Of a stretch of 64,000 nt of DNA, positions 25,541 through 32,935 are shown in pieces. The position numbers and the translations under genes were made by a program. The stretch spans positions 1 through 64,000 of the forward strand of contig JACKEO010000023.1 of assembly GCA_020632955.1 (NCBI GenBank). The letters are read 5' to 3'. Source of the stretch: Alphaproteobacteria bacterium (GTDB lineage: Bacteria; Myxococcota_A; UBA796; GCA-2862545). The stretch's first letter is position 1; every line of letters starts with the position of its first letter. Below the pieces are notes generated by a model. That model did no database searches. It was not told the origin of the DNA and saw nothing but the letters and a program-made list of their open reading frames with translations.

Positions 25541-26218
25541 TCAGTCCGACGAGGCCCATGCCGCGCGGATCTCCGTCCACCGTGCGGCCAGCCGCGTCGC
25601 GGCGGTGGGGTCCAGCGCATCCAGCCACCGGCCGCCGTGGCGGATCACGGCGTCGGCGGTGGGGACGTCGCCGTCGGCGTGCACCGCCTCGGCCAGCAGG
25701 AGGGTGGCCGCCGCCAGCGCCTCGGCGTCGCCCGCGCGGCGCGCCACGTCCTGGGCGGTGCGGGCCAGGTCGAGGGTGTCGGCGAGGTGACCCAGGTGGC
25801 GGCGCAGCCCGGTGAGCGCCACGAGCAGGGCCGGCGGATCCGCGGGCTCGGGCCGGGCCAGCGCGGCGCACACGAGCGACACCGCCAGCTCCACGTCGTC
25901 CTGCACGTCGAGCGCGCCCCGCGCCTGGTGCACGGCGACGGCGAGGGGGCGCCAGGCCGCTGCAGCCGGATCGTCGGCGAGCACGGCCTCGGCGAACGGG
26001 CGGGCCACGTCCTCCACGGCCGTGGAGGGCAGGGCGGTCTGCCGGGTGGCGTCCCGCAGCGCGAGGTGCACCCGGAGGGGGTCGCCCAGGTGGGCCGCCG
26101 CGAGGGCCCGCAGCCACGCCACGGCCGCGCCCCGCTGGCCCGCAAGCTCCGCCAGGCTGGCGTCGGCGTCGCCTGCGGCGAGGGCCTCGCGGGCGCGGTG
26201 GAGGTGGTCGTCGGTCAC
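25541..26218 (-). CDS. Hypothetical helical (TPR-like) protein
   Basis: A 225-residue, Ala/Leu-rich, wholly helical soluble protein without signal peptide. Its helix pairs (REALAAGDADASLAELAGQ, ALLVALTGLRRHLGHLADT) resemble tetratricopeptide repeats, but no family is recognised. The GTG at 26218 is preceded by GAGGG, and a reverse-strand TAG motif starts 26 nt upstream (26244), matching the positional motif seen elsewhere. It is the first gene of a possible five-gene minus-strand operon running to 21029 and is divergent from btaA. Confidence 0.5.
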   Translation of the reverse strand: MTDDHLHRAREALAAGDADASLAELAGQRGAAVAWLRALAAAHLGDPLRVHLALRDATRQTALPSTAVEDVARPFAEAVLADDPAAAAWRPLAVAVHQARGALDVQDDVELAVSLVCAALARPEPADPPALLVALTGLRRHLGHLADTLDLARTAQDVARRAGDAEALAAATLLLAEAVHADGDVPTADAVIRHGGRWLDALDPTAATRLAARWTEIRAAWASSD

Positions 26219-26356
26219 GGGACCCTCGGGAGCGGGAGGGTCTATCCGGTGGGGCGGATCGCGCGGGGATCCCGTCGCCACGGGGGCCGTCACAGGGCGT
26301 CGCACACGTGCTGCGGCACCGGCACCGGACCGTGCCGTGGCGCCACCGGGGCCGGC

Positions 26357-26362
26357 GATAGC
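26357..26362 (+). promoter_or_regulatory. GATAGC motif before btaA
   Basis: GATAGC ends 25 nt before the btaA start; its TAG begins 28 nt before the ATG. It is AT-rich only relative to the surrounding sequence. A small CGGCAC/GTGCCG hairpin lies just upstream (about 26318-26335) and could be an operator. There is no convincing -35. Part of the recurrent positional motif. Confidence 0.3.
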
Positions 26363-26386
26363 TCGCGGCCAGGATCGGGAGGAGCC

Positions 26387-27508
26387 ATGGCCGTGCGGGA
26401 TCGGGCGTTCCAGCGGGTGTTCGCGAGCACCTTCGTCTACAACCTGCTGTTCGAGGACGCGGAGGTGGACGAGCGCCACCTCGGCGTGGACGAGGACAGC
26501 ACGGTGCTCGGCATCTCGGGTGCGGGCTGCGGCCTGGCGGGCATGGTGTCGCGGCGGCCCCGCAGCATCGACGCCGTGGACATCAACCCCCACCACCTGG
26601 CGCTGGCCGCGCTGAAGGTCGAGGCCGCGCGCAGGGTGCAGACCTACGACACCTTCTACGACCTGCTGGGGCGCGGCTGGAGTCCCGAGCCCGAGCGCGT
26701 GGTGCGCGACGTGGTGCAGGGGCTGCCCCGTGCCCACCAGCGCTACTGGCGCACCCACCACGTGCGCTTCCGGCGCAGCCTCTACCACACCGGGCTGACG
26801 GCAAAGATGCTGGCGGCGGTCCGCCAGCGGGCGGGCCTGTCGGCCGACTGGGTCCGCGAGGTCTCGCCCCTGCCCGAGGCCGACCGGGTGCGGGCCGTCG
26901 AGGACAAGCTCCAGCCCCTGCGCGCCAGCCTGCCCGCCCGGTGCGTGCTCCAGTCCCCCCTGCAGCTGCTCGCCCTGGGCATCAACTTCGCGCAGCGCGA
27001 CACCCTCGTCGACACCGAGCGCCAGCAGATGGTGGACTACTTCGTGACCCACCTGTCGCGGCTGGCGCGCACCCACGTGCCCACGAACTGGTTCGCCTGG
27101 TTCGGCGCCGCCGGGCAGTTCAACCACGCCGAGCCCGACGGGGTGCCGCCCTACCTGCGTCGCACCCGGTGGGAGACGAGCGTGGGGGCGCCGACGCGCC
27201 TGGGCCTGCACAACCGCAACCTCTTCGACGTGCTCGGCGAGGCGGGTCCGCGCACCTGGTCGCACTACACGCTGTGCGACGCGGTGGACTGGATGCCGCC
27301 CGAGGTGCAGCGGCGGCTCTTCGAGGAGATCCGTCGCACCGCCCGCGACGGTGCCGTGGTGCTCTTCCGGTCGGTGGGCGAGGTGGACCTCGTGGCGCAG
27401 GCCGGCATGTCGCGCTGGTTCGAGCGCCTGCCCGGCACCGAGGGCGCCGCGGCCGAGGACCGCTCCTGCCAGTACCGGCAGGTGGCCTTCTTCCGGGTGA
27501 CCGCGTGA
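26387..27508 (+). CDS. btaA: BtaA-type 3-amino-3-carboxypropyl transferase (betaine lipid synthesis)
   Basis: BtaA moves the aminocarboxypropyl group of S-adenosylmethionine to diacylglycerol, giving diacylglyceryl homoserine. The 373-residue DUF3419 protein has the SAM-binding segment GISGAGCGLAG followed by DAVDINPHHLALAALK. Its C-terminal family motif is HYTLCDAVDWMPPEVQ, then RTARDGAVVLFRS, all as in Rhodobacter BtaA. ATG 26387 has GGGAGGAG upstream. The next gene is a BtaB-type N-methyltransferase overlapping by four bases, making the pathway to the betaine lipid DGTS complete. Confidence 0.87.
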   Translation: MAVRDRAFQRVFASTFVYNLLFEDAEVDERHLGVDEDSTVLGISGAGCGLAGMVSRRPRSIDAVDINPHHLALAALKVEAARRVQTYDTFYDLLGRGWSPEPERVVRDVVQGLPRAHQRYWRTHHVRFRRSLYHTGLTAKMLAAVRQRAGLSADWVREVSPLPEADRVRAVEDKLQPLRASLPARCVLQSPLQLLALGINFAQRDTLVDTERQQMVDYFVTHLSRLARTHVPTNWFAWFGAAGQFNHAEPDGVPPYLRRTRWETSVGAPTRLGLHNRNLFDVLGEAGPRTWSHYTLCDAVDWMPPEVQRRLFEEIRRTARDGAVVLFRSVGEVDLVAQAGMSRWFERLPGTEGAAAEDRSCQYRQVAFFRVTA

Positions 27509-28131
27509 GCGCCGCGACGCCGCTGGACCCGGCGGCCCACCGCGACTTCCTCAACCGCACCTACGGGTGGACCCGGTCGATCTACGATCTGACCCGCAAG
27601 CACTACCTCTTCGGCCGCGACACGGTCCTCGAGGCCCTGCTGCGGGAGCCCTGGGAGGGGCTGGTGGAGGTGGGGCCGGGCACCGGGCGCAACCTCGCCA
27701 TCCTCCGCGCCCGACGGCCCAAGGCGCGCCTCGGCGGCGTGGAGGCCTGCGACGAGATGCTGGAGCACGCGCAGGCGCGCCTCCCGGAGGTGCGCTTCGT
27801 GCACGGCTTCGCCGAGACGGCCTCCTACGCCGGGCTGCTGGGCCTGCCCGCCGACCGGGTCCTGTTCAGCTACTGCCTGTCGATGGTGCAGGACCCGGGG
27901 GCAGCCCTCGACCGCGCGCTGGACCAGGTGGCGCCGGGGGGCGAGGTGGTGGTGGTGGACTTCGCCGACCTGGGCGGGCTCCCGTGGCCGCTCGCGGGGC
28001 TCCTGCGGGCCTGGCTCGCGGCCTTCCACGTGGTGCCGCTGGACGAGGCGCTGCTCGATGCACGCGGCGCCACGGTGTCGCATGGTCCTGGCCGCTACTG
28101 GCTCCAGGCGCGGCTGCGTCGACCGGGCTGA
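27505..28131 (+). CDS. btaB: BtaB-type SAM-dependent N-methyltransferase
   Basis: BtaB adds three methyl groups to diacylglyceryl homoserine to give the phosphorus-free lipid DGTS. The 208-residue protein starts with the diagnostic RSIYDLTRKHYLFGRD segment. It has SAM motif I VEVGPGTGRNLAIL and motif II-III FSYCLSMVQDP and GGEVVVVDFADLGG. Length fits BtaB. GTG 27505 overlaps the btaA stop (GTGA), so synthesis is coupled. The pair resembles the Rhodobacter/Sinorhizobium operons induced by phosphate starvation; no Pho box could be identified here. Confidence 0.87.
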   Translation: MSAATPLDPAAHRDFLNRTYGWTRSIYDLTRKHYLFGRDTVLEALLREPWEGLVEVGPGTGRNLAILRARRPKARLGGVEACDEMLEHAQARLPEVRFVHGFAETASYAGLLGLPADRVLFSYCLSMVQDPGAALDRALDQVAPGGEVVVVDFADLGGLPWPLAGLLRAWLAAFHVVPLDEALLDARGATVSHGPGRYWLQARLRRPG

Positions 28132-28190
28132 GCGCGCGTGCGGGTGGCGATGCCCGGGCGGGCAGGGCACCATGGCCGCACGGAGCGCCC

Positions 28191-29483
28191 ATGATCCTGT
28201 CGCTGTGGCTGGTGGCCTGCACCCAGCAGGTGGACGTGTCGGACCCGGAGCGCGCCCCCGTGGCGGTGGTGCTCTCGCCGTCGGAGGGCAGCGAGATCCC
28301 CAGCGGTCCCGCCACCTTCCTCGGGCAGGTGGAGGACGCCGAGACGCCCGCGGAGCAGCTCTTCGCCACCTGGTCCCTCGCGCCGGCCGACGGGGTCTTC
28401 CGCGACGTCTGCAAGGGCTTCGCCGACGCGGAGGGCATGGTGCAGTGCACCACCGACGTCGCCCCCGAGGACGCGCGCCTGCGACTGCAGGTGGTGGACC
28501 GCGCGGGCTACCGCGACCAGGTGCTGCTCGATCTGGCGGTGCGCGCCGTGGCGGCGCCGGTGGTCACGCTCACCGAGCCCAGCACCCTGCGCCGCGCGTG
28601 GCGCAACCTGCCCATCCGCGTGCGCGCCACCGTGACCGACGCCGACCACGACCCCGGCGAGCTGGTGGCCAGCTGGATCAGCGACCTCGACGGTCCGGTG
28701 GAGGGCCCCACCACGGTGGCGGGCGACGGCAGCCTCACGGGGGCGCTCCGCCTCACGGAGGGCCAGCACCGGCTCACGCTGGCGGTCACCGACCCCGACG
28801 GCGAGCGGGGGGCCGCCACCGTGCAGCTCGCGGTGGGCGGCGACAACCTGCCGCCTACGCTGCGCATCGACGCCCCGGTGGCCGCTGCCGTGGTCGCGCT
28901 GGGCAGTCCTGTGCCGTTCAAGGCCTGGGTGCGCGACGACGAGGCCCCCGACGAGACGGTGGCGGTGGTGGTCACGAGCCAGCTCGACGGCGTGGTGGCC
29001 GAGGTGCCCGTCGCCGGGCCGGGGTTCGCCGAGGCCGCGCTCGCGGGCCTCACGCTCGGGGCCCACACGCTCACGGTCACGGCCACCGACGTGGACGACC
29101 AGGTGGCCACCGCCACGGTGGCGATCGTGGTGGGCCAGGCCCCCACGATCGACGTGGTGTGCCCCGTGGCGGGCACCACCGACGCCGTGGGCGAGCCCAT
29201 CGACGTGGTGGTCGACCTCGCCGACGAACGCTCCGGCCCGGGCAAGCTCCAGCTGTTCGTCGACATCGACGGCAGCCGGCAGACCACCATCTACAAGCCG
29301 GACGTCGACGGGCGCGCCTTCACGCGCGTGAGCCTCGCGCCGGGCACCCACACCCTCGCGTTCACGGTGCAGGACGAGGACGCGTTGCAGACCTCGGTCT
29401 CCGTGGACGTCACGGTGGGCGGCACGCCCAACCAGACCTGTCCGGCCATGGACGCCATCCTCGGCGGTGCCTCGGGCGGTTAG
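28191..29483 (+). CDS. Secreted lipoprotein with Ig-like/cadherin-like repeats
   Basis: A 430-residue probable lipoprotein (MILSLWLVAC, Cys at 10) built of four beta-sandwich repeats of ~95 residues. Each has a PPTLRIDAPV-type opening and an HTLTVTATDVDDQVATATV-type closing strand. The repeat style is the same as in the N-terminal halves of the two MopE-type lipoproteins (42786 and 45748), but without the Cys/Asp repeats. It probably faces the cell surface. Ligand unknown. It stands 59 bp after btaB on the same strand. Confidence 0.65.
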   Translation: MILSLWLVACTQQVDVSDPERAPVAVVLSPSEGSEIPSGPATFLGQVEDAETPAEQLFATWSLAPADGVFRDVCKGFADAEGMVQCTTDVAPEDARLRLQVVDRAGYRDQVLLDLAVRAVAAPVVTLTEPSTLRRAWRNLPIRVRATVTDADHDPGELVASWISDLDGPVEGPTTVAGDGSLTGALRLTEGQHRLTLAVTDPDGERGAATVQLAVGGDNLPPTLRIDAPVAAAVVALGSPVPFKAWVRDDEAPDETVAVVVTSQLDGVVAEVPVAGPGFAEAALAGLTLGAHTLTVTATDVDDQVATATVAIVVGQAPTIDVVCPVAGTTDAVGEPIDVVVDLADERSGPGKLQLFVDIDGSRQTTIYKPDVDGRAFTRVSLAPGTHTLAFTVQDEDALQTSVSVDVTVGGTPNQTCPAMDAILGGASGG

Positions 29484-29506
29484 CCCGGCTCCACCACGAG
29501 GTGGCC

Positions 29507-30196
29507 GTGTCGCTGCTCCCTTCGCACCCCCACGACTTCCCCCGCTGCTGGACGGTCTCCCGCCTCCTGGGGCTGTGCGTGCAGCGCCTCTTCGGCTGGC
29601 GCACGGAGGGGGGGCCGCCGCCCGTGTCGAAGGCCGTGCTCATCGCGGCGCCCCACACCTCGAACTGGGACTTCTTCCACGCGCTCATGGCGGGCTGGGT
29701 CTTCGGCCTGTCCTTCCAGTGGCTCGGCAAGGACGCGCTCTTCGAGGGACCGCTGGGGCCGCTGCTGCGCTTCCTCGGCGGCGTGGCGGTGGATCGCAGC
29801 GCACCCCACGGCCTGGTGGAGGAGGTGGCGCGCCGCTTCCGGGCGTCCGATCGCCTGCTGCTCATGGTGCCGGCCGAGGGCACCCGCTCCTTCCGTCCCT
29901 ACTGGAAGAGCGGCTTCTACCAGATCGCCAGCCAGGCCGAGGTGCCCATCATCCTGGGCTGGCTGGACTACCGGCACAGGGTGGCCGGGCTGGGCCCCGC
30001 CATCCTCCCCACCGGCGACGTACGCGCCGACATGGACCGCATCCGGGCTTTCTACGCCGACAAGACCGGGAAGTTCCCCGAGCGCTTCGGCACCGTGCGC
30101 CTGCGGCAGGAGGACGAGGCGCCCGAGGCGGCGGCGTCAGCGCCGGAGCAGGGCCTGTCCGGCGAGGATCAGCGCGGCGACGAGCACACCGGCTGA
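29507..30196 (+). CDS. 1-acyl-glycerol-3-phosphate acyltransferase-like protein
   Basis: A 229-residue PlsC-fold protein: motif I is APHTSNWDFFHAL (H-x4-D), motif III is VPAEGTRSFRPYWKSGFY, and motif IV is VPIILGWLDYRHR. These small PlsC-like proteins acylate lysolipids, though the exact acceptor is not known. Start GTG 29507 has GAGG five bases upstream; GTG 29501 is an alternative. The tail is Glu/Ala-rich. Its last 60 bases overlap the 3' end of the anti-sigma gene on the other strand. Proximity to btaAB suggests a role in membrane lipid remodelling (inference). Confidence 0.75.
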   Translation: MSLLPSHPHDFPRCWTVSRLLGLCVQRLFGWRTEGGPPPVSKAVLIAAPHTSNWDFFHALMAGWVFGLSFQWLGKDALFEGPLGPLLRFLGGVAVDRSAPHGLVEEVARRFRASDRLLLMVPAEGTRSFRPYWKSGFYQIASQAEVPIILGWLDYRHRVAGLGPAILPTGDVRADMDRIRAFYADKTGKFPERFGTVRLRQEDEAPEAAASAPEQGLSGEDQRGDEHTG

Positions 30197-30841
30197 GGCG
30201 TGCCCCAGCAGCAGGTGCGTGGGCTCCACGTGGTGGCACTGGAGCAGGCCGCCCGCGAAGCCGAAGGCCCCCCCCGTGGCGGCCGCGCCGGCCACCCGCC
30301 AGCGGGAGGGCGCGTCGCTGCGGTCGAGGAAGAGCACCGCCAGCGCGCCCGCGAGGGCGGCGATCAGGCCGGTGGCGCCGCAGGCCAGGTGACCCACCGC
30401 GGGCACGGGCGCGACGTCGCCGGGGATGGCAGGCACCAGGGCGAGGAGGGCCGGCGCACCGAGCAGCAGCACGCCGAGCAGGCCGGCCGTGGGCAGCGGG
30501 CGGCTGTGCAGGCCGCGCAGGGCCAGGGCGGCGCTGGCGATGCCCACGGCCACCAGCGCCAGGCCGAAGGCCAGCGTGCGCAGCAGCTCGCCGGCGGTCA
30601 GGTCCATCCGCAGGCCGTGCTGCACCGCCACCACGGTGACCGCGATGGCGGCGGCCGCGGCCGCGAGGCCCGTGCGCTGCGGCGTGGGCAGCTCGCGGAG
30701 CCGGTCGCGCACGTTCGGGGGCCGATCGAGCGTGTCGGCCGCCACGGCGGCGAACAGCGCGTCGAGGGTCGCGGGCGCGCTGGGGGGCAGCGTGTCGCGA
30801 CGGTCGTCGGGCAGCGGTCGTGGCTCGTGGGTCTCGGGCAT
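30137..30841 (-). CDS. Six-helix membrane protein, likely anti-sigma factor (NrsF/CarR-like)
   Basis: A 234-residue protein: a ~55-residue cytosolic N-terminus followed by six hydrophobic helices. A conserved-looking Cys/His patch, LLQCHHVEPTHLLLGHASAG, lies before the last helix. That topology and patch resemble the NrsF/DUF1109 anti-sigma factors and CarR of Myxococcus. It lies directly downstream of an ECF sigma gene (33-bp gap), the standard arrangement for a sigma and its membrane inhibitor. No transmembrane protease site can be read from sequence. The signal sensed is unknown. Confidence 0.65.
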   Translation of the reverse strand: MPETHEPRPLPDDRRDTLPPSAPATLDALFAAVAADTLDRPPNVRDRLRELPTPQRTGLAAAAAAIAVTVVAVQHGLRMDLTAGELLRTLAFGLALVAVGIASAALALRGLHSRPLPTAGLLGVLLLGAPALLALVPAIPGDVAPVPAVGHLACGATGLIAALAGALAVLFLDRSDAPSRWRVAGAAATGGAFGFAGGLLQCHHVEPTHLLLGHASAGVLVAALILAGQALLRR

Positions 30842-30874
30842 CGCAGGCGTTCTATGGTGGGGGGAGGGCGGGGG

Positions 30875-31408
30875 TTACCCCTCGCCGAGGAGGCTCCGGA
30901 GCTTCTCGTAGCCGCGGTGGGCACGCACCTTCACCGCCGCGTGGGAGGCGCCGACGATCTCGGCCACCTCGGGGAAGGACAGGCCCTCGTACCAGTGCAG
31001 CAGGATCACCTCCCGCTGGCTGTCGGGGAGCTGGAGGAGGGCACGGCGCACCAGGCGGTCCGCGGCGGTGGAGGTGTCGGGGCCCACGGCGGGCTCCCGG
31101 TGCAGCTCGGGGTCGAGCTGGGCCTCGGGCTTGCGCGACAGCCGCCGGAAGTGCTCCCGGCGCACGTTCATCGCGATGGCGAAGAGCCAGGGGCGGAAGC
31201 GCCCGTCGAGGCGGAAGTCCTTCCGGGCGCGGTGCACGTGGAGGAAGGTGGTCTGCAGCAGGTCGCGGGCGTGGGGCTCGGAGAGTCCGGCGCGGCGGAA
31301 GGTGCCGAGCACGCGGTCGGCGTACCGCTGGAAGAGGGCCTCGAAGGCGGCGCGGTCGTCCTGCGTGACGTAGGCCGTCATCAAGGCTTCGTCGGTTCGC
31401 CCGTCCAT
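30875..31408 (-). CDS. ECF-type RNA polymerase sigma factor
   Basis: A 177-residue sigma-70 family protein of the extracytoplasmic function class. Region 2 is FEALFQRYADRVLGTFRRAGL through FRPWLFAIAMNVRR (shortened here), and region 4 is LPDSQREVILLHWYEGLSFPEVAEIVG followed by the helix-turn-helix AAVKVRAHRGYEKL. A start at the second Met (31381) is also possible. A reverse-strand TAG motif at 31434 lies 26 nt before the start, so it may share a divergent promoter region with the sulfatase-fold gene at 31477. It is cotranscribed with the membrane anti-sigma gene. Confidence 0.88.
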   Translation of the reverse strand: MDGRTDEALMTAYVTQDDRAAFEALFQRYADRVLGTFRRAGLSEPHARDLLQTTFLHVHRARKDFRLDGRFRPWLFAIAMNVRREHFRRLSRKPEAQLDPELHREPAVGPDTSTAADRLVRRALLQLPDSQREVILLHWYEGLSFPEVAEIVGASHAAVKVRAHRGYEKLRSLLGEG

Positions 31409-31450
31409 CGCCCCGCCCAGGAGGCCACGAGCTAACGCCGGGTCCCGCGA

Positions 31451-31456
31451 TAGGCT
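31451..31456 (+). promoter_or_regulatory. TAGGCT motif in the sigma/sulfatase divergent promoter region
   Basis: GCGATAGGCTCGC is a near-palindrome in the 68-bp space between the ECF sigma gene (minus) and the sulfatase-fold gene (plus). The TAG begins 26 nt before the GTG at 31477. It could be a -10 element, or an operator for the local sigma factor. Not proven. Confidence 0.3.
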
Positions 31457-31476
31457 CGCGCAGCCGTGGAGGTGGC

Positions 31477-32922
31477 GTGCTTCGGATGCTGGTGGTCGCC
31501 GTGTGTGTGGCGGCCCTCACAGCCTGCGGGTGGGGCAAGGGCCCCAAGCAGCGCGGACGACGCGACGTCCGTCCCTTCGACCAGCCGGGCGCCCTGCGCC
31601 TGCTGCCCGGCCAGGTGCCCGAGGGCTCGCCGAAGCTGCCCGCCGAGCTGGTCGACAAGCCGGTGCGCGCCGACCTGCCCGACGACCAGCCGGGCCTCGT
31701 GGTGCTCGTCGTGATGGACACCGTGCGCGCCGACCACACCAGCCTCTGCGCCTACCACCGCCCCACCACGCCCACGCTGGAGGCGATGGCGGTGCAGCCG
31801 CACACGGCCCACACCTGCGCCGCCTACGCCCCGGCCACCTGGACGCTGCCCACGCACGCCTCGCTGTTCACCGGGCAGGCGCCGGAGGATCACGGCCTGC
31901 TGGGGCGTGGCATCGCCCTGCCCGACGAGGCCACCACCCTGGCCGAGCGCTTCGCGGAGCGCGGCTACCAGACCGCGCTCGTGTCGGCGAACCCCATCCT
32001 CAAGGCGCCCACCGGCCTGCACCAGGGCTTCCACCACACCGAGGTGGCGCCGGGGATGATCAGCGCCCTGCGCGGCCCCAGGGGCTTCGCGGGGGCCCTT
32101 CGCGGCGTGCTCGCCCGCCTGGACGCCACCCGTCCGCTCTTCCTCGTGGTGAACCTCTACGACGCGCACGATCCCTACCCGCCGATCCCGCGCGACCTCG
32201 GGTGGGTGCACCCGCAGCCGTCGATGAGCTTCCGGGAGCAGGTGAAGGTGCCCGACCCCACCTACCTGGCCTTCCGCAGCGGCGAGCTGGCGGGGGAGCC
32301 GCGCGCGCGCTGGCTGCGGCGGCTCACCGACGGCTACGACCACGGCATCCTGCTGGCCGACCAGGGGCTCACCCGGGTGGTGAAGCTGCTGCTGAAGCAG
32401 GGCTGGTCGAAGCACGGCGTGCGCATGGTCGTCACCAGCGACCACGGCGAGAACCTGGGCGAGCACGACCGCCTGCGGCACGACGGCCCCCCCTTCGAGA
32501 CGGTGGCCCGCGTGCCGGTGCTCGTGTACGACGACACCCGGCCCGCCCTGCAGCTCCCCGAGCCCCTGTCCCTGGTGGACCTGCACGACGTCGTGCTCGA
32601 CGGCCGGCTGCCCGAGGTGCCGGGCGCCGTGCGGTCGTCGTCGGTGGACTACGGACCCGGGGCCGACGCCTGGTTCGAGGACAGCGTGGCCCTGTGGCCC
32701 GCGACGGACCGCAAGTGGATGAGCCGGCCCGAGGCCCGCGTGCAGGTGGATCTGGCGGAGGACCCCGGTGAGCTGCAGCCTGCCGCCGCGCCGCCGGAGG
32801 CCGTGGACGCCCTCACGGCGGCCGAGACGCGGCTGCAGGAGGCCAAGGTCAAGGCGGCGGCCGAGGCGCGTCAGAGTGCTGAGGTGGGCGCCCTGCTGGA
32901 GGAGCTCGGCTACGCCGAGTGA
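31477..32922 (+). CDS. Sulfatase-fold lipoprotein with Thr at the nucleophile position
   Basis: A 481-residue lipoprotein (VCVAALTAC) of the alkaline phosphatase/sulfatase superfamily. Metal-site motifs are LVVMDTVRADH and SDHGENLGEHDRLRHDG. Where FGly sulfatases have C-x-P-x-R, this protein reads T123-L-P-T-H127 (APATWTLPTHASLFTG), so it cannot form formylglycine. A Thr nucleophile points to a phosphodiesterase or phosphotransferase-like activity (inference). The C-terminal ~60 residues are a charged helix, probably a coiled coil. GTG 31477 has GGAGG upstream; the ATG at 31486 is an alternative. Confidence 0.75.
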   Translation: MLRMLVVAVCVAALTACGWGKGPKQRGRRDVRPFDQPGALRLLPGQVPEGSPKLPAELVDKPVRADLPDDQPGLVVLVVMDTVRADHTSLCAYHRPTTPTLEAMAVQPHTAHTCAAYAPATWTLPTHASLFTGQAPEDHGLLGRGIALPDEATTLAERFAERGYQTALVSANPILKAPTGLHQGFHHTEVAPGMISALRGPRGFAGALRGVLARLDATRPLFLVVNLYDAHDPYPPIPRDLGWVHPQPSMSFREQVKVPDPTYLAFRSGELAGEPRARWLRRLTDGYDHGILLADQGLTRVVKLLLKQGWSKHGVRMVVTSDHGENLGEHDRLRHDGPPFETVARVPVLVYDDTRPALQLPEPLSLVDLHDVVLDGRLPEVPGAVRSSSVDYGPGADAWFEDSVALWPATDRKWMSRPEARVQVDLAEDPGELQPAAAPPEAVDALTAAETRLQEAKVKAAAEARQSAEVGALLEELGYAE

Positions 32923-32935
32923 CCGTGGCGGGGGG

